From contig CAVPUY010000014.1 of assembly GCA_963709075.1 (NCBI GenBank), forward strand, positions 1,116,001 through 1,180,000: DNA of 64,000 bases, read 5' to 3'. Below are positions 27,774 through 38,046 of the stretch, piece by piece (the first letter of the stretch is position 1; each line of letters starts with the position of its first letter). The notes beneath the pieces were generated by a model. That model was not told the DNA's origin and did no database searches. It was given only the letters and a program-made list of their open reading frames with translations. A program made the translations under genes and the position numbers. Source of the DNA: Palsa-506 sp963709075. Lineage in GTDB: Bacteria > Actinomycetota > Actinomycetes > Streptosporangiales > Streptosporangiaceae.

Positions 27774-28391
27774 TCAGCGATGCGGCGGCACCAGCTCGGC
27801 CGGGAACCCGGTCCAGCGCAGCTCCGGCGGCAGATGGCCGACGTCGTTGTAGCTGACCAGAGCGGCCGGCTGCCCGGCCCGGTAGCGGATCACGGTGATG
27901 CCGCCGTTGCACTGGTTCAGGCCGAGCCACCGCCAGCCCGGTGCGTCGAGCGCATGCCGGACGAACCAGCCGATCAGGAAGTTGTGCGTGACCAGCAACT
28001 CGCTCCCGTCCGGCCCGGCCGGGCGGGCATAGCGCTCGATCGCTGCCGCGGCAAGCTCGGCACCCTCGGAGCGCTCGTCCGGGGAGTAGCTGTCGATCAG
28101 GCCGGCATACGACGCAGGCAGGTCCGGCTGGCCGGCCACCTGGCCGGCTACCGGCGGCAGGTAGTCGCCGAGCAGCCCCGACGGGCCGACCGGGATGCCG
28201 GGCATGCAGTCAGCGATCAGTTCAGCCGTCTCCTCGGCACGCTGCTCCGGGCTGTGCCTGACGGCCGAGAACCGGATATGGCTGAGCCGGTGGCCGGCTG
28301 CGCTCGCCTGCTGCCTGCCCGCCGGGGTGAGAGCGCCGTCATCGTCGGCCTCGCCGTGTCTGACCAGGTAGAGAAATCGGCTCGGCACCAT
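27774..28391 (-). CDS. Histidine phosphatase family protein (phosphoglycerate-mutase-like)
   Basis: 205 residues with the N-terminal RHG catalytic motif in YLVRHGEADD and the second catalytic His in LLVTHNFLIGWFVRHAL. The substrate is unknown. GGAAAGGACT lies just before ATG 28391. It is on the same strand as map, 21 bp downstream, so they may be co-transcribed. Confidence 0.82.
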   Translation of the reverse strand: MVPSRFLYLVRHGEADDDGALTPAGRQQASAAGHRLSHIRFSAVRHSPEQRAEETAELIADCMPGIPVGPSGLLGDYLPPVAGQVAGQPDLPASYAGLIDSYSPDERSEGAELAAAAIERYARPAGPDGSELLVTHNFLIGWFVRHALDAPGWRWLGLNQCNGGITVIRYRAGQPAALVSYNDVGHLPPELRWTGFPAELVPPHR

Positions 28392-28412
28392 AGTCCTTTC
28401 CGGCCTGGCTGC

Positions 28413-29180
28413 TCAGGGAATTGTCATGACCTGCGGGCCGTCGTGCGTGATCGCGACCGTGTGCTCGAAGTGCGCGGCCCGGCTGCCGTCAGCGGTGCGC
28501 AGCGTCCAGCCGTCGTCATCGATCCGGTAGCCATCGCGGCCGCCAGCCATGAACCACGGCTCGATCGCGAGCACCAGGCCGGGCCGCAGGGTCATGCCCC
28601 GCTCCGGCCGGCCCTCGTTCGGCACCGATGGATCCTCGTGCATATGCCGGCCGATCCCGTGCCCGCCGAAGTCGGTGTTGATCCCGTAGCCGCCCCGGCG
28701 GCCGACCAGGCCGATCGCATGCGAGATGTCGCCGAGCCTGGCGCCGGGCGTGGCGGCCTCGATGCCGGCCCGCAGGGCCCGGCGGGTGGTCTCGGCCAGC
28801 CGGTCGTCGGCCGGGCGCGGCGTGCCGACGGTGAAGGTGATGGCGGCGTCACCGGCCCAGCCGCCGATGTCCGCGCCGCAGTCGATGCTGACCAGGTCGC
28901 CGTCGGCGAGGCGGTAGTCGTCCGGGATTCCGTGCAGCGCCGCATCGTTGACAGAGGAGCAGATCACGGCGGGGAAGGCCGTCGGGGCGAAGCCCGGCTG
29001 GTAGCCGAGGAAGGTCGACGTCGCCCCGTGCTCGGCCAGCACCGACCGGGCCAGCGCGTCCAGGGACCGCAGGGTCACCCCGGCTGCCGCGTTCGCCTGC
29101 ACGGCAGCAAGCACTGCGGCGACCGCTCGTCCCGCCTCGCGCATCGCGGCGATCTCCCCGGCTGACTTCAGCTCGACCAT
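28413..29180 (-). CDS. map: Methionine aminopeptidase, type I
   Basis: 255 residues. Removes the initiator Met from nascent proteins. The pita-bread fold metal ligands are visible: D in SIDCGADIGG, D in GDAAITF, H in GGHGIGRHMHE, E in LAIEPWFM and E in HFEHTVAIT. There is no N-terminal zinc-finger extension. GGGAGG lies 7 nt before ATG 29180. Actinobacteria often carry two map genes; this copy is outside the ribosomal-protein operons and may be the accessory one. Confidence 0.92.
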   Translation of the reverse strand: MVELKSAGEIAAMREAGRAVAAVLAAVQANAAAGVTLRSLDALARSVLAEHGATSTFLGYQPGFAPTAFPAVICSSVNDAALHGIPDDYRLADGDLVSIDCGADIGGWAGDAAITFTVGTPRPADDRLAETTRRALRAGIEAATPGARLGDISHAIGLVGRRGGYGINTDFGGHGIGRHMHEDPSVPNEGRPERGMTLRPGLVLAIEPWFMAGGRDGYRIDDDGWTLRTADGSRAAHFEHTVAITHDGPQVMTIP

Positions 29181-29320
29181 GCTCGCCTCCCTTCCGGTAG
29201 CTATCTTGCTGCACCTGGCCGGCCGCTGATACCCCGGCCGGGCACCGGCGTGCCCGCCCGGGCACCAGCATGCTTCCCGGAGGCGGGTGGCCGGAACGGT
29301 CCCGTCCCGGCCCCCGGCGA

Positions 29321-29326
29321 TAGGGT
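29321..29326 (+). promoter_or_regulatory. Putative -10 element (TAGGGT) of a leaderless promoter
   Basis: TAGGGT ends 6 nt before the ATG at 29333; no ribosome-binding site is present. Confidence 0.4.
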
Positions 29327-29332
29327 CCGGAT

Positions 29333-30147
29333 ATGACGCCGTCCGCCAGCTCCGCCAGCTCCGCCAAGGCCGCGACGGCGGCGAAGGCCGCCGAGCTGCT
29401 CCGGCTGCACGCCGACCCCGGACTTCTCGTCCTCGTCAACGTCTGGGACGTGGCCAGCGCGAAGATCGTGGCCGGCCTGCCGGGCTGCCGGGCGATCGCC
29501 ACCGCGAGCCACTCGATCGCCGCCTCGCACGGCTACCCGGACGGGGAACGGATCCCGCTGGACGAGATGATCACCGCGGTCGGCCAGATCGCCGCCGCCG
29601 TCGACCTGCCGGTCACCGCCGACCTCGAGGCAGGCTACGGCGACGCCGGGACGACCGTGCGCCGGGCGATCGGCGCCGGGGTGGTGGGCGGCAACATCGA
29701 AGACCAGATGCGGCCGCTGCCGGACGCGGTCGCCGCGGTCTCCGCGGCGGTCCTGGCCGGCCAGGCCGAAGGAGTCCCGTTCGTGCTGAACGCCAGGACC
29801 GACGCCTTCATGCTGGCCGCTGACCGGGATCCGGCGGCCGTGCTCGCTGACGCGATCGAGCGCGGCCGGGCGTTCCTTGACGCCGGGGCGGCCTGCGTGT
29901 TCGTGCCCGGGCCGCTGACCGCCGCGGCCGTCGGCGCGCTGGTAGACGGCATCGGCGAGCGGAAGGTCAGCGTCATCGGGTATCCGGGGTCACCGCTTTC
30001 CCAGCGCGAGCTCGCGGATCTCGGGGTCGCCAGGATCTCGTTCGGCCCGTACCCGCAGCGCGTCGCGCTCGCCGCGCTCGCGGACGCGGGCGCGCCGGCC
30101 TGCTGGCCGGCGGCGCGCTGCCGTCCGCGGCCCGCGCGGCGACCTAG
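29333..30147 (+). CDS. Isocitrate lyase / PEP mutase superfamily protein (copy 2), frame broken near its end
   Basis: About 271 residues. Family landmarks are LVNVWDVASAKIVAGL, TADLEAGYGD, GGNIEDQM and VLNARTDAFM. It shares fold and motifs with the protein at 26047 but differs clearly in sequence. At about 30095 the homologous C-terminus (GLLAGGALPSAARAAT) lies in another frame and ends at the TAG at 30145-30147. In the uncorrected frame translation runs on into the MMPL gene, giving a false 1092-residue fusion. Confidence 0.78.
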
Positions 30148-30337
30148 GCCGGCTCACCTCCAGCCGGCCGGCTCGGCCGGCCCGGCCTGCGGCTCAGCTC
30201 GCTATTCACCCCAGCAGGGTGAGGCGGGATGGCGCGCACAATTGCCATGCTCCGTAGATTGGCGGCAAGAACCGGGTGCGGCTGCGGGCGGCGCAGCCGG
30301 GGAACGCTGCCCGCCGGACCGCAGGGGAGCTGGCCGG

Positions 30338-32611
30338 ATGAATATGCTGCTTGAGCGCCTGGGCGGGTTCGCCGCCCGGCGGCACTGGATCGTGATCGTC
30401 GCCTGGCTGATCATCCTCGGCGGCCTGATCGGGGCGAATCACGAATTCGGCGGCGACTTCGTCAACAACTACACGGTGCCGGGCAGCGGCTCGTCGGACG
30501 GGCTCAACCTGCTGAACAGCGATTACCCGCAGCAAGGTGGCTACGGGGGGCAGATCGTCTTCCACGCCAGTCACGGCACGGTTCAGCAGCAGGAGACGGC
30601 GGTGAACCAGGCCACGAGCAACGTGGCCAAGCTGCCGCACGTGATCAAGGCCACCAGCCCGTTCGCCTCGCCCCAGACAGGTGCCGTCGCGAAGGACGGG
30701 ACCATCGCTTACGCCAGCGTGTCCTGGTCGGACAACCCGGCCGGCCTGACGGCCTCCTACCTGGACAATCTGAACAAGGCCGTCTCGCCGGCCCGCAAAG
30801 CAGGCCTGGCGGTGGAGTACGGCGGCGGCGCCGGGGAGATCGGCCAGCAGACGGGCGACACGGTGTCCGAGATCATCGGCCTGGCCTGCGCGCTGCTGCT
30901 GCTGCTTTTCATGTTCGGCTCGTTCATCACGGCCGCGATCCCGCTGGTGTCCGCGATCTTCAGCGTGGGCGCGGGCCTGGCGGTGGTGGGGCTGCTCGCC
31001 TCCCTGACCACCTTCCCCACCACGGCGCCGACCGTCGCCACGCTGCTCGGCCTCGGCGTCGCGATCGACTACGGGCTGTTCCTCACGGCCAGGCACCGCG
31101 AGCAGCTCGACAACGGCATGGACGTCATCCGCTCCGCATCACTGGCCGAGGGCACGTCGGGCGCGGCGATCGTCATCGCCGGCAGCACCGTCGTCGTCGC
31201 GATCCTCGGCCTCTACATCTCCGGAGTGCCATTCGTCGGCTCGATGGGGCTGGCCGCGGCCGTCGTCGTCGCCATCACGATGTGCGCGGCGCTGACGCTG
31301 GTCCCGTCGTTCATGGGCCTGGTGAAGAACAACGTGCGGTCGCTGAAGGCGCGCGCCCGCGCACACCGGGCGGGCATATCGGCGCAGCAGCAGGCTAAGC
31401 AGACCGCCACCGTCACCGACGAGAAGCACGAGCGCAGCGCCTTCGCCCGCTGGGGACGCAGGGTCAGCGGGCAGCCGTGGCCGTGGGGCATCGCCAGCGT
31501 GCTAGTGCTCCTCGTGCTGGCGATCCCGCTGCTGTCGATCAACCTCGGCCAGCCGGACAACGGGACGAACCCCACCACCGACAGCAGCCGCCGCGCCTAC
31601 GACCTCATCACCGAAGGGTTCGGCGTTGGCGCCAACGGCCCGCTGACGGTCGTGGTGAAGCTGCCCAAGCAGTCAAGCTCGGCGGACCAGTCGCTGCTTG
31701 ACTCCATGACCAAGGGCGTGGCCGGCGCCAGCGGGGTCGCTTCGGTGTCGCCGGCCGCGGTGAACAAGCCGGCCACCGTGGCGGTGTTCAACGCGGTGCC
31801 GACCACGTCGCCGCAGGCGAAGGGGACGGTCTCGCTGGTGAAGCGGCTCCGCGACGACGTCCTGCCGAAGTACCACGCCACCAGCTACGTGACCGGAACC
31901 ACCGCGGGCAACGTCGACTTCACCGACCAGATCAGCAGCCGGATGCTGATCCTGATCCTCGTCGTCGTGGCGATCGCCTTCATCCTGCTGACGATGGCAT
32001 TCCGGTCGGTGGTGATCGCCACCAAGGCGGCGATCATGAACCTGCTGTCGATCGGGGCGGCCTTCGGCGTGATCGTCGCGGTCTTCCAGTGGGGCTGGGG
32101 CGCCAGCCTGATCGGCGTGCACACCACGTCGCCCATCCCGGCGTACGTGCCGATGATGGTGTTCGCGATCGTCTTCGGCCTGTCCATGGACTACGAGGTC
32201 TTCCTGCTCTCCCGGGTGCACGAGTCGTGGATCGCGACCGACGACGCGCACCGCAGCGTGGCGATCGGCATCGGCAGCACCGCCCGGGTGATCACCACCG
32301 CGGCCGGCATCATGGTGGTCGTGTTCTCCAGCTTCGTGCTGAATGACCAGGCCGCGGTGAAGATGCTGGCGGTAGGCATGGCTGTCGCGGTGCTGATCGA
32401 CGCATCGATCGTGCGGATGATCCTGGTGCCCGCGGTCATGGCGCTGCTCGGCAAGCACGCGTGGTGGATGCCGCGGTGGATGGAGCCCATCGTGCCGCAG
32501 CTGCAGCTCGAGGGCAGCTCGGCCGCCGCGACGGCGGCCGCGGCCGGCCGGGCGGCTAGTAACGGAGCGGCGGCCGGGCCTGGCCACCGTCCGGCCCGCC
32601 GGGATTCCTGA
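30338..32611 (+). CDS. MMPL-family (RND-type) transporter
   Basis: 757 residues. Topology matches MmpL/ActII-3/YdfJ proteins: a membrane segment at about 16-34, a large external loop, five segments at about 180-330, a cytoplasmic linker, then the same pattern repeated. Conserved landmarks are GVAIDYGLFLTARHRE and GLSMDYEVFLLSRVHE, which hold the proton-relay Asp-Tyr pairs. Such pumps export lipids, siderophores or hydrophobic compounds; the cargo is not predictable. Start ATG 30338 with AGGGGAG about 10 nt before it. Confidence 0.88.
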   Translation: MNMLLERLGGFAARRHWIVIVAWLIILGGLIGANHEFGGDFVNNYTVPGSGSSDGLNLLNSDYPQQGGYGGQIVFHASHGTVQQQETAVNQATSNVAKLPHVIKATSPFASPQTGAVAKDGTIAYASVSWSDNPAGLTASYLDNLNKAVSPARKAGLAVEYGGGAGEIGQQTGDTVSEIIGLACALLLLLFMFGSFITAAIPLVSAIFSVGAGLAVVGLLASLTTFPTTAPTVATLLGLGVAIDYGLFLTARHREQLDNGMDVIRSASLAEGTSGAAIVIAGSTVVVAILGLYISGVPFVGSMGLAAAVVVAITMCAALTLVPSFMGLVKNNVRSLKARARAHRAGISAQQQAKQTATVTDEKHERSAFARWGRRVSGQPWPWGIASVLVLLVLAIPLLSINLGQPDNGTNPTTDSSRRAYDLITEGFGVGANGPLTVVVKLPKQSSSADQSLLDSMTKGVAGASGVASVSPAAVNKPATVAVFNAVPTTSPQAKGTVSLVKRLRDDVLPKYHATSYVTGTTAGNVDFTDQISSRMLILILVVVAIAFILLTMAFRSVVIATKAAIMNLLSIGAAFGVIVAVFQWGWGASLIGVHTTSPIPAYVPMMVFAIVFGLSMDYEVFLLSRVHESWIATDDAHRSVAIGIGSTARVITTAAGIMVVVFSSFVLNDQAAVKMLAVGMAVAVLIDASIVRMILVPAVMALLGKHAWWMPRWMEPIVPQLQLEGSSAAATAAAAGRAASNGAAAGPGHRPARRDS

Positions 32612-32785
32612 CCTGGCCGCCGGGCGAGCGCGGGACAGCGGTGGCGAGTTCCCCCGCGGCCGCGGCGTCGCCGGACCTCCCGGACCGCATCTATGCTTGA
32701 CCTTCGCGGATGCCGGCGCCCGTAGCGGCATCCGGCCGGCCGCTGGCGGAGGCGGCCGAGACGCTGCGCTCGAAGGGGATTCTGG

Positions 32786-35100
32786 TTGTCAGACGAGGAC
32801 ATTGACCTCGAGCAGGGCTACATCTCGATGCTTTACCGGCGCCTCGACGAACTGCGGGAACGGACATCAGGCAGGCTCGCCGCCGTGCTGCGGCAAGCTG
32901 GCGGCACGCACCAGGCCAGGACCGAGCGCGAGGCGTTCAGCGTGCTGTACGGCCAGCAGATCGCGCAGTTCGACGCGGCCGAGAACGGGCTCTGCTTCGG
33001 CCGGCTTGACTTCCGTGACGGCGAGCGCCGGTACATCGGCCGGATCGGGATGCACGGCTGACACCGAGGACTACCAGCAGCTGCTGATGGACTGGCGCGC
33101 GTCGGCGGCACGGCCGTTCTACCTGGCCACCGCCGTGGCGCCGGAGAACGTGCTGCTGCGGCGGCATATCGAGACCAGGGACAGGAAGGTCACCGGCCTC
33201 GACGACGAGGTGCTCGACCTTGCCGCTGCCGACCCGAACCGCCGCGAAGGGCTGACCGGCGAGTCGGCGCTGCTGGCCGCGATGAGCGCCAGCCGCACCG
33301 GGCGGATGAGCGACATCGTCGAGACCATCCAGGCGGAGCAGGACCACATCATCCGCTCCGCGCTGGCCGGGGTCCTCGTGGTGCAAGGCGGCCCGGGTAC
33401 CGGCAAGACTGCCGTCGCCCTGCACCGTGCCGCCTACCTGCTCTACACCCACCGGCGGCAGCTGCTGAAGCGCGGCGTGCTCGTGGTCGGCCCGAACCCG
33501 ACGTTCCTCAGCTACATCGGGCAGGTACTGCCGTCGCTCGGCGAGACAAGCGTGCTGCTGTCCACCATGGCCGGACTGTACCCGGGCATCACGGCCACCG
33601 CGGCCGAGCCGCCGGAGACCGCGGTGATCAAGGGCAGCATCAGGATGGCGAAGGTGATCGCCACCGCGGTGCGCGACCGGCAGCGGGTGCCGCCCGGCGG
33701 GCTTGAGGTGACGTTCGACCGCGACACGTACGTGCTCAGCAGGCAGGCGTGCGCCAAGGCACGGGAGCGGGCCCGCCGGTCCCGGCGGCCGCACAACCAG
33801 GCGAGGGGAGTCTTCGTCCGGGAGATGCTGACCGCGCTGACCCGGCAGGTGGCGGGCCGGCTCGGCGCCAACGTGCTGGGCGAGGGCAACCTGCTCGACG
33901 AAGCGGACGTCGCCGAGCTGCGCCGGGAACTGCGCGCCGACCCGGGAGTGCGCGCCGCGATCGACCGGCTGTGGCCGGTGCTGACCCCGCAGCGGCTGCT
34001 GGCCGAGCTGTTCGCCGCGGAGCGCCGGCTGGCATCGGCCGCGCCGAGGTTCACCCCGGCCGAGCGTGCCCTGCTGCTGCGCGGGGCCGGCCGCGACTGG
34101 ACGCCCGCCGACGTGCCGCTGCTCGACGAGGCGGCGGAATTGCTCGGCGAGGACGACCTGGCGGCACGGACCCGGGCGGAACGCGAGCGCCGGGCCAGGG
34201 AAGGTTACGCCCAGGGCGTGCTCGACATCATGGCCAGGGATGAGGAGGACGATCCCGAGATCCTGATGGGCGCCGACCTGGTGGATGCCAGCAGGCTGGC
34301 GGCCCGGCATGAGGAAGATCAGTACCTGACCGCGGCGGAGCGAGCCGCCGGCGACCGGACCTGGGCCTTCGGCCATGTCATCGTGGACGAGGCGCAGGAG
34401 CTTTCCGAGATGGGCTGGCGGATGCTGATGCGCCGCTGCCCGGCCAGGTCGATGACGATCGTCGGGGATGTCGCGCAGACCGGCGACCTGGCCGGCGCGG
34501 CGTCCTGGGAGCAGATGCTCGGCCCGTACCTGGGGGACCGCTGGCGGCTGGCCGGGCTGACGATCAACTACCGCGACGCCGGCCGAGATCATGGCGGTTG
34601 CCGCGGACGTGCTGGCCGCGATCGACCCGGAACTCGAGCTGCCGCGATCGGTGCGGGAGTCGGGCACCGCGCCGTGGCGGCTGCAGGCGGCTCCCGGCGA
34701 GCTGGCCGGCGCGGTGGCGGCGGCCGCCGGGCGCGCCGCCGCGCAGGCCGGCGACGGCCGGCTGGCGGTGATCGTGCCCGCGGCCCGGCTTGCCGAGCTC
34801 AGCGCCGCCGTGGCCGGACGCAGGGCCGCCGCCGCGGGGGATGACGCCGGGGCCGCCGGGGACCCGGACCTGGAGAGCCCGGTCGTCGTGCTGACCGTCC
34901 GGCAGGCCAAGGGCCTGGAGTTCGACTACGTGCTGATCGCGGATCCCGGCCAGATCCTGGCCGAGTCGGCGCGCGGGCTCAACGACCTCTACGTCGCGCT
35001 GACCAGGGCAACCCAGCGCCTCGGCGTCGTGCACCCGGGCCAGCCGCCGGGCGTCCTGGCGGGCCTGAAGCCGGTCGTCTCCGTCGACGACGTCGGCTGA
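32786..35100 (+). CDS. HelD-like UvrD/Rep-family helicase, split by two apparent base insertions
   Basis: About 770 residues when read through two shifts, at 33053 and 34575 (one extra base each). The N-terminal helical region (QGYISMLYRRLDELRER) and IGRIGM--DWRASAARPFY are typical of HelD, which binds RNA polymerase and helps recycle it. Walker A is GGPGTGKTAVA, Walker B HVIVDEAQELS, and the C-terminal motor has LTVRQAKGLEFDYVLI and LYVALTRATQ. The frame breaks fall inside conserved segments (NYRTPAEIM is restored by removing one base). The start TTG 32786 is tentative. Confidence 0.83.
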
Positions 35101-35112
35101 AGCCGGGCCGGC

Positions 35113-36129
35113 CTAGTTGTCGTCGCGGTTGCCGAACCGGCCGAACAGGCGCTCGCCCGCCACGGCCGCGCTCTCGGCGACGTTGCGGACGATGCCGACG
35201 AACGGGTCTGATGTCCGGGTCCAGGATTCCTGGTAGGACCGCGCCGCCGCCTTGACCTCCTCGCTGACCGAGGCGGTGGCGTCGTCCTCGCGGAGCGGAT
35301 AGCGGCCGGCCAGGATGTCGCGGTACTCGCCCTCGGCCGCCCACCGGTCCAGCTCGGCGAACCGGACCACGGCGAACGGGTGGGTGTTGCCCTCAAGCTG
35401 GAGCAGCTTCAGCAGGCCGTCCCTGACGTCCGGGACGGCGTCGTACTCGCGCGCCTGGTCATGGAACGCGTCGTGGCTCAGCTCGGACATCCGGGAGCCG
35501 CCGGCCAGCTTCATCAGCGCGCGGCGGCCGGACTCCACGTCCTGGCCGGCCAGCAGGCCGGCCCGGTCACAGGACAGCTCGGACTTGCGGTACCACTCCT
35601 CCAGGCCCCAGATGATCGCCCGCAGGCCGATGTAGCCGATCGGCATCCAGGCGATCCGGCGGGCCAGGTTGATCAGGTGGAACAGCATCGTCCGGTACAC
35701 CGAATGGCCGGACAGCACGTGCCCGAGCTCATGCCCGATCGCCCACCGGATCTCCTCTGGGTCGAGCAGGTCCACCAGGCCGGTCGTGATCGTGATGAAC
35801 GGCTTGTCGGTGCCGAGCGTCATCGCGTTGCAGGTCGGGTCCTGGTAGATGAAAAGCTCGGGAACCGTCGGCAGGTCAAGTACGTAGGCGCCGTCCAGCA
35901 TCGCCTGGTAAAGCTGCGGGAACTGTTCCTGGGACGCCTTCACGCCGCTGGCGAGGAACATCAGCCGCAGGCTGCGGTCGCTGAACAGCCCGGCCAGACG
36001 GCGCAGCAGCACGTCGAACCCGGTCAGTTTGCGCATCGCCACCAGCGCGGAACGGTCGGCGGGATGCTCGTAAGCGCGTGAGCTGATACCGGGGAGACGC
36101 ACCCGGGAGCGGTCGGGCACAGAGGTCAT
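35113..36129 (-). CDS. M48-family zinc metallopeptidase (HtpX-like)
   Basis: About 338 residues. The zinc motif is HELGH in AIGHELGHVLSGHS, with the third ligand probably in the following SELSCDRAG. Hydrophobic stretches (RTMLFHLINLARRIAWMPIGYIGLRAI) suggest membrane association. The family includes HtpX, which degrades damaged membrane proteins. I favour ATG 36129, because TACGAT (36137-36142, minus strand) lies 7 nt upstream; an ATG at 36138 would overlap this element. It converges with the HelD-like gene. Confidence 0.85.
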   Translation of the reverse strand: MTSVPDRSRVRLPGISSRAYEHPADRSALVAMRKLTGFDVLLRRLAGLFSDRSLRLMFLASGVKASQEQFPQLYQAMLDGAYVLDLPTVPELFIYQDPTCNAMTLGTDKPFITITTGLVDLLDPEEIRWAIGHELGHVLSGHSVYRTMLFHLINLARRIAWMPIGYIGLRAIIWGLEEWYRKSELSCDRAGLLAGQDVESGRRALMKLAGGSRMSELSHDAFHDQAREYDAVPDVRDGLLKLLQLEGNTHPFAVVRFAELDRWAAEGEYRDILAGRYPLREDDATASVSEEVKAAARSYQESWTRTSDPFVGIVRNVAESAAVAGERLFGRFGNRDDN

Positions 36130-36136
36130 ACCTGCC

Positions 36137-36142
36137 ATCGTA
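36137..36142 (-). promoter_or_regulatory. Putative -10 element (TACGAT) of a leaderless promoter
   Basis: Minus-strand TACGAT is 7 nt before the ATG at 36129 and supports that start over the one at 36138. Confidence 0.35.
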
Positions 36143-36293
36143 GGTCCAGCGAGCGGAGGTCGATGCAGATGGCGGCGGACCGGGCACCGGCAATGTTCTA
36201 TCCGCCCCGAGCCGATGCCAGCGGAGCAGCGGGCCGGCCGCCAGCAGCCCCCGGCCCGTGGCCTGGACTGATTGCCCGGCCGCGCCGGTGCGG

Positions 36294-36299
36294 GATACT
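36294..36299 (+). promoter_or_regulatory. Putative -10 element (GATACT)
   Basis: GATACT ends 6 nt before ATG 36306, the same spacing seen for other genes in the window. Confidence 0.3.
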
Positions 36300-36305
36300 G
36301 GGCAG

Positions 36306-36698
36306 ATGGCCGATCGCAATGTGCTTGGCGGCGAGCTCGAGCCGTGCGGCGCCGACCCGGTTACCGGGTTCTACCGGGATGGCTGCTGCAACACCGGGCC
36401 GGAAGACCGGGGCAGCCACACGATCTGCGCGGTGGTGACCGCGGAGTTCCTTGACCATCAGCGCCGGATCGGGAATGACTTGCGCACCCCGGCGCCGCAG
36501 TACGAGTTCCCCGGGCTGGTGCCGGGGGACCGCTGGTGCGTGACCGCGGCGAACTGGCTGCGGGCGCACCATGACGGCGCCGCAGCGTACGTCGTGCTGG
36601 CCTCGACCCATCAGCGGGCGCTCGACATAGTGCCCATCGAGGCGCTCAGGGAGCACGCCATCGACGTGCCGGCCGATCCTGGCTCACTGGGGCAGTAA
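36306..36698 (+). CDS. DUF2237 family protein
   Basis: 130 residues, the usual length. Family landmarks are NVLGGELEPCG, GFYRDGCCNTG, HTICAVVT and PGDRWCVTAANWL; several conserved Cys residues are present. No function is known. ATG 36306 is chosen because the conserved N-terminus NVLGG follows at once; the frame is open for 16 codons further upstream. Confidence 0.85.
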   Translation: MADRNVLGGELEPCGADPVTGFYRDGCCNTGPEDRGSHTICAVVTAEFLDHQRRIGNDLRTPAPQYEFPGLVPGDRWCVTAANWLRAHHDGAAAYVVLASTHQRALDIVPIEALREHAIDVPADPGSLGQ

Positions 36699-36724
36699 GC
36701 GCGGCAGCCGCGCCGGCGGCCTGG

Positions 36725-37840
36725 TCAGGGCGGCGGGTTCCCGCCGCGCAGCAGGGCTGCCACCCCGGCCACATCGCCGGCCCGCCGCATCGCCGCGGCA
36801 GCGGGCCGCTGCCCGGCCAGATACCGGTCAAGGAAGTCGGTGGTAACCCGCGCCACTATCGGTTCCGGCGGCCCGTGGCCCTCATAGGGGGTCAGGTGGC
36901 CGGCGCCGAAGAGGTCGAGGTAATAGCGCGGGCCGGTAATGTCGGCCCGGTACATCTGCTGGCTGTCCGCCGGCGGGTTGATATTGTCGGCGCTGCCCTG
37001 CACGAACAGGACCGGCGGGCTCCGGCGAGCGAAATAGGAGCCGCCGAGCGGCGGCCACTGCGCCCCGGCGAGGACGACCGCGGCCGATACCTTGCGGTCC
37101 AGGCAGCAGGTGTTGGCGGCCAGGGCGGCGACGGTATCGCCGCCGTCAGAGTGGCCGGCCACGGCGATGGCCGCCGGATTCAGCAGCCCGGCCAGGGCGC
37201 CGCCCGGGCGGCCGCTGGCGGCAAGCAGCCGCCGGATGACGAAGCCGACGTCAGCAGGCTGGTTCGCCAGGTCTGCCTCGTCCGGGCTGGCGACGTGGCA
37301 GTTGGTGCGCGGGAACTCGACCGCGGCCACCACGTAGCCTGCGCTCGCCCAGGTGCGCAGCAGCCAGCGGTAGCTGCGCTCGCACTGCAGGTAGCCGGGC
37401 GCGAAGACGACAACCGGGAACTGGCCCCTGGCCAGCCGCCCGGCGGCGCGCGCGCTGGCCGGGATGACCGGGTACCTGACCAGCGTGGGCAGCACCCGGC
37501 GGCCGTCGGCCCGCGCACCGGAGGTGTGCACGAAGACGAAGGACCGGTCGGTGACCTGGTAGCTGCCGATCTTGCCGACCGGCAGGTGCACGGCGCGCTG
37601 CGGCGCAGCCGATGAAGCGCCGGCGGCCGGGGCCGAGCCGGCCGCAGGCGAGCCTGCCGGGTGCCCGGGAGTGCCGCCGGCCGCGCCTTCGACCGCCAGG
37701 AACACGCCGCCGGCCAGCACCGCGACAGCGGCAACGGCCGCCAGCGCCGGGCGCAGCCGCCGGCCCTGGCCAGCGTCCGGTCCATGGCGGCTCGCCCGGC
37801 CGGGCGCAGCCCCGTCCGTTCTTTCCGTGCTCCGGCTCAC
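36725..37840 (-). CDS. Membrane-anchored or secreted alpha/beta hydrolase
   Basis: 371 residues. A basic N-terminus and hydrophobic segment (LAAVAAVAVLAGGVFLAV, about residues 33-50) act as signal peptide or anchor, followed by an Ala/Gly/Pro linker. The hydrolase domain has the nucleophile Ser in AGHSDGGD and the catalytic His in GAGHLTPYEGHG. The overall shape resembles cutinase/PAF-acetylhydrolase-like and dienelactone-hydrolase-like enzymes. Start GTG 37840. The substrate is unknown, but an extracellular ester is likely. Confidence 0.8.
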   Translation of the reverse strand: MSRSTERTDGAAPGRASRHGPDAGQGRRLRPALAAVAAVAVLAGGVFLAVEGAAGGTPGHPAGSPAAGSAPAAGASSAAPQRAVHLPVGKIGSYQVTDRSFVFVHTSGARADGRRVLPTLVRYPVIPASARAAGRLARGQFPVVVFAPGYLQCERSYRWLLRTWASAGYVVAAVEFPRTNCHVASPDEADLANQPADVGFVIRRLLAASGRPGGALAGLLNPAAIAVAGHSDGGDTVAALAANTCCLDRKVSAAVVLAGAQWPPLGGSYFARRSPPVLFVQGSADNINPPADSQQMYRADITGPRYYLDLFGAGHLTPYEGHGPPEPIVARVTTDFLDRYLAGQRPAAAAMRRAGDVAGVAALLRGGNPPP

Positions 37841-38034
37841 CCGAGCAGGCTACCGCCTCTGGCCGCCGGGAAGCTAAATTTACCGGCACCCGGAATTGTG
37901 ATTTACGCGCATTCGCAATCAGCCATGCAGGCCGCGGAGTCCGCGTTCTGCCAGCTTAATGAAAACTTCATGAAATGCCGAATTCTTTGCCAGATCCGAA
38001 AGCACTGATGGCGGTGAATAGCGTAATAGCCGCC

Positions 38035-38040
38035 TAGCCT
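38035..38040 (+). promoter_or_regulatory. Putative -10 element (TAGCCT) of a leaderless promoter
   Basis: TAGCCT ends 6 nt before ATG 38047. The 200 bp upstream is noticeably A/T-richer than its surroundings. Confidence 0.4.
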
Positions 38041-38046
38041 GAAGAA

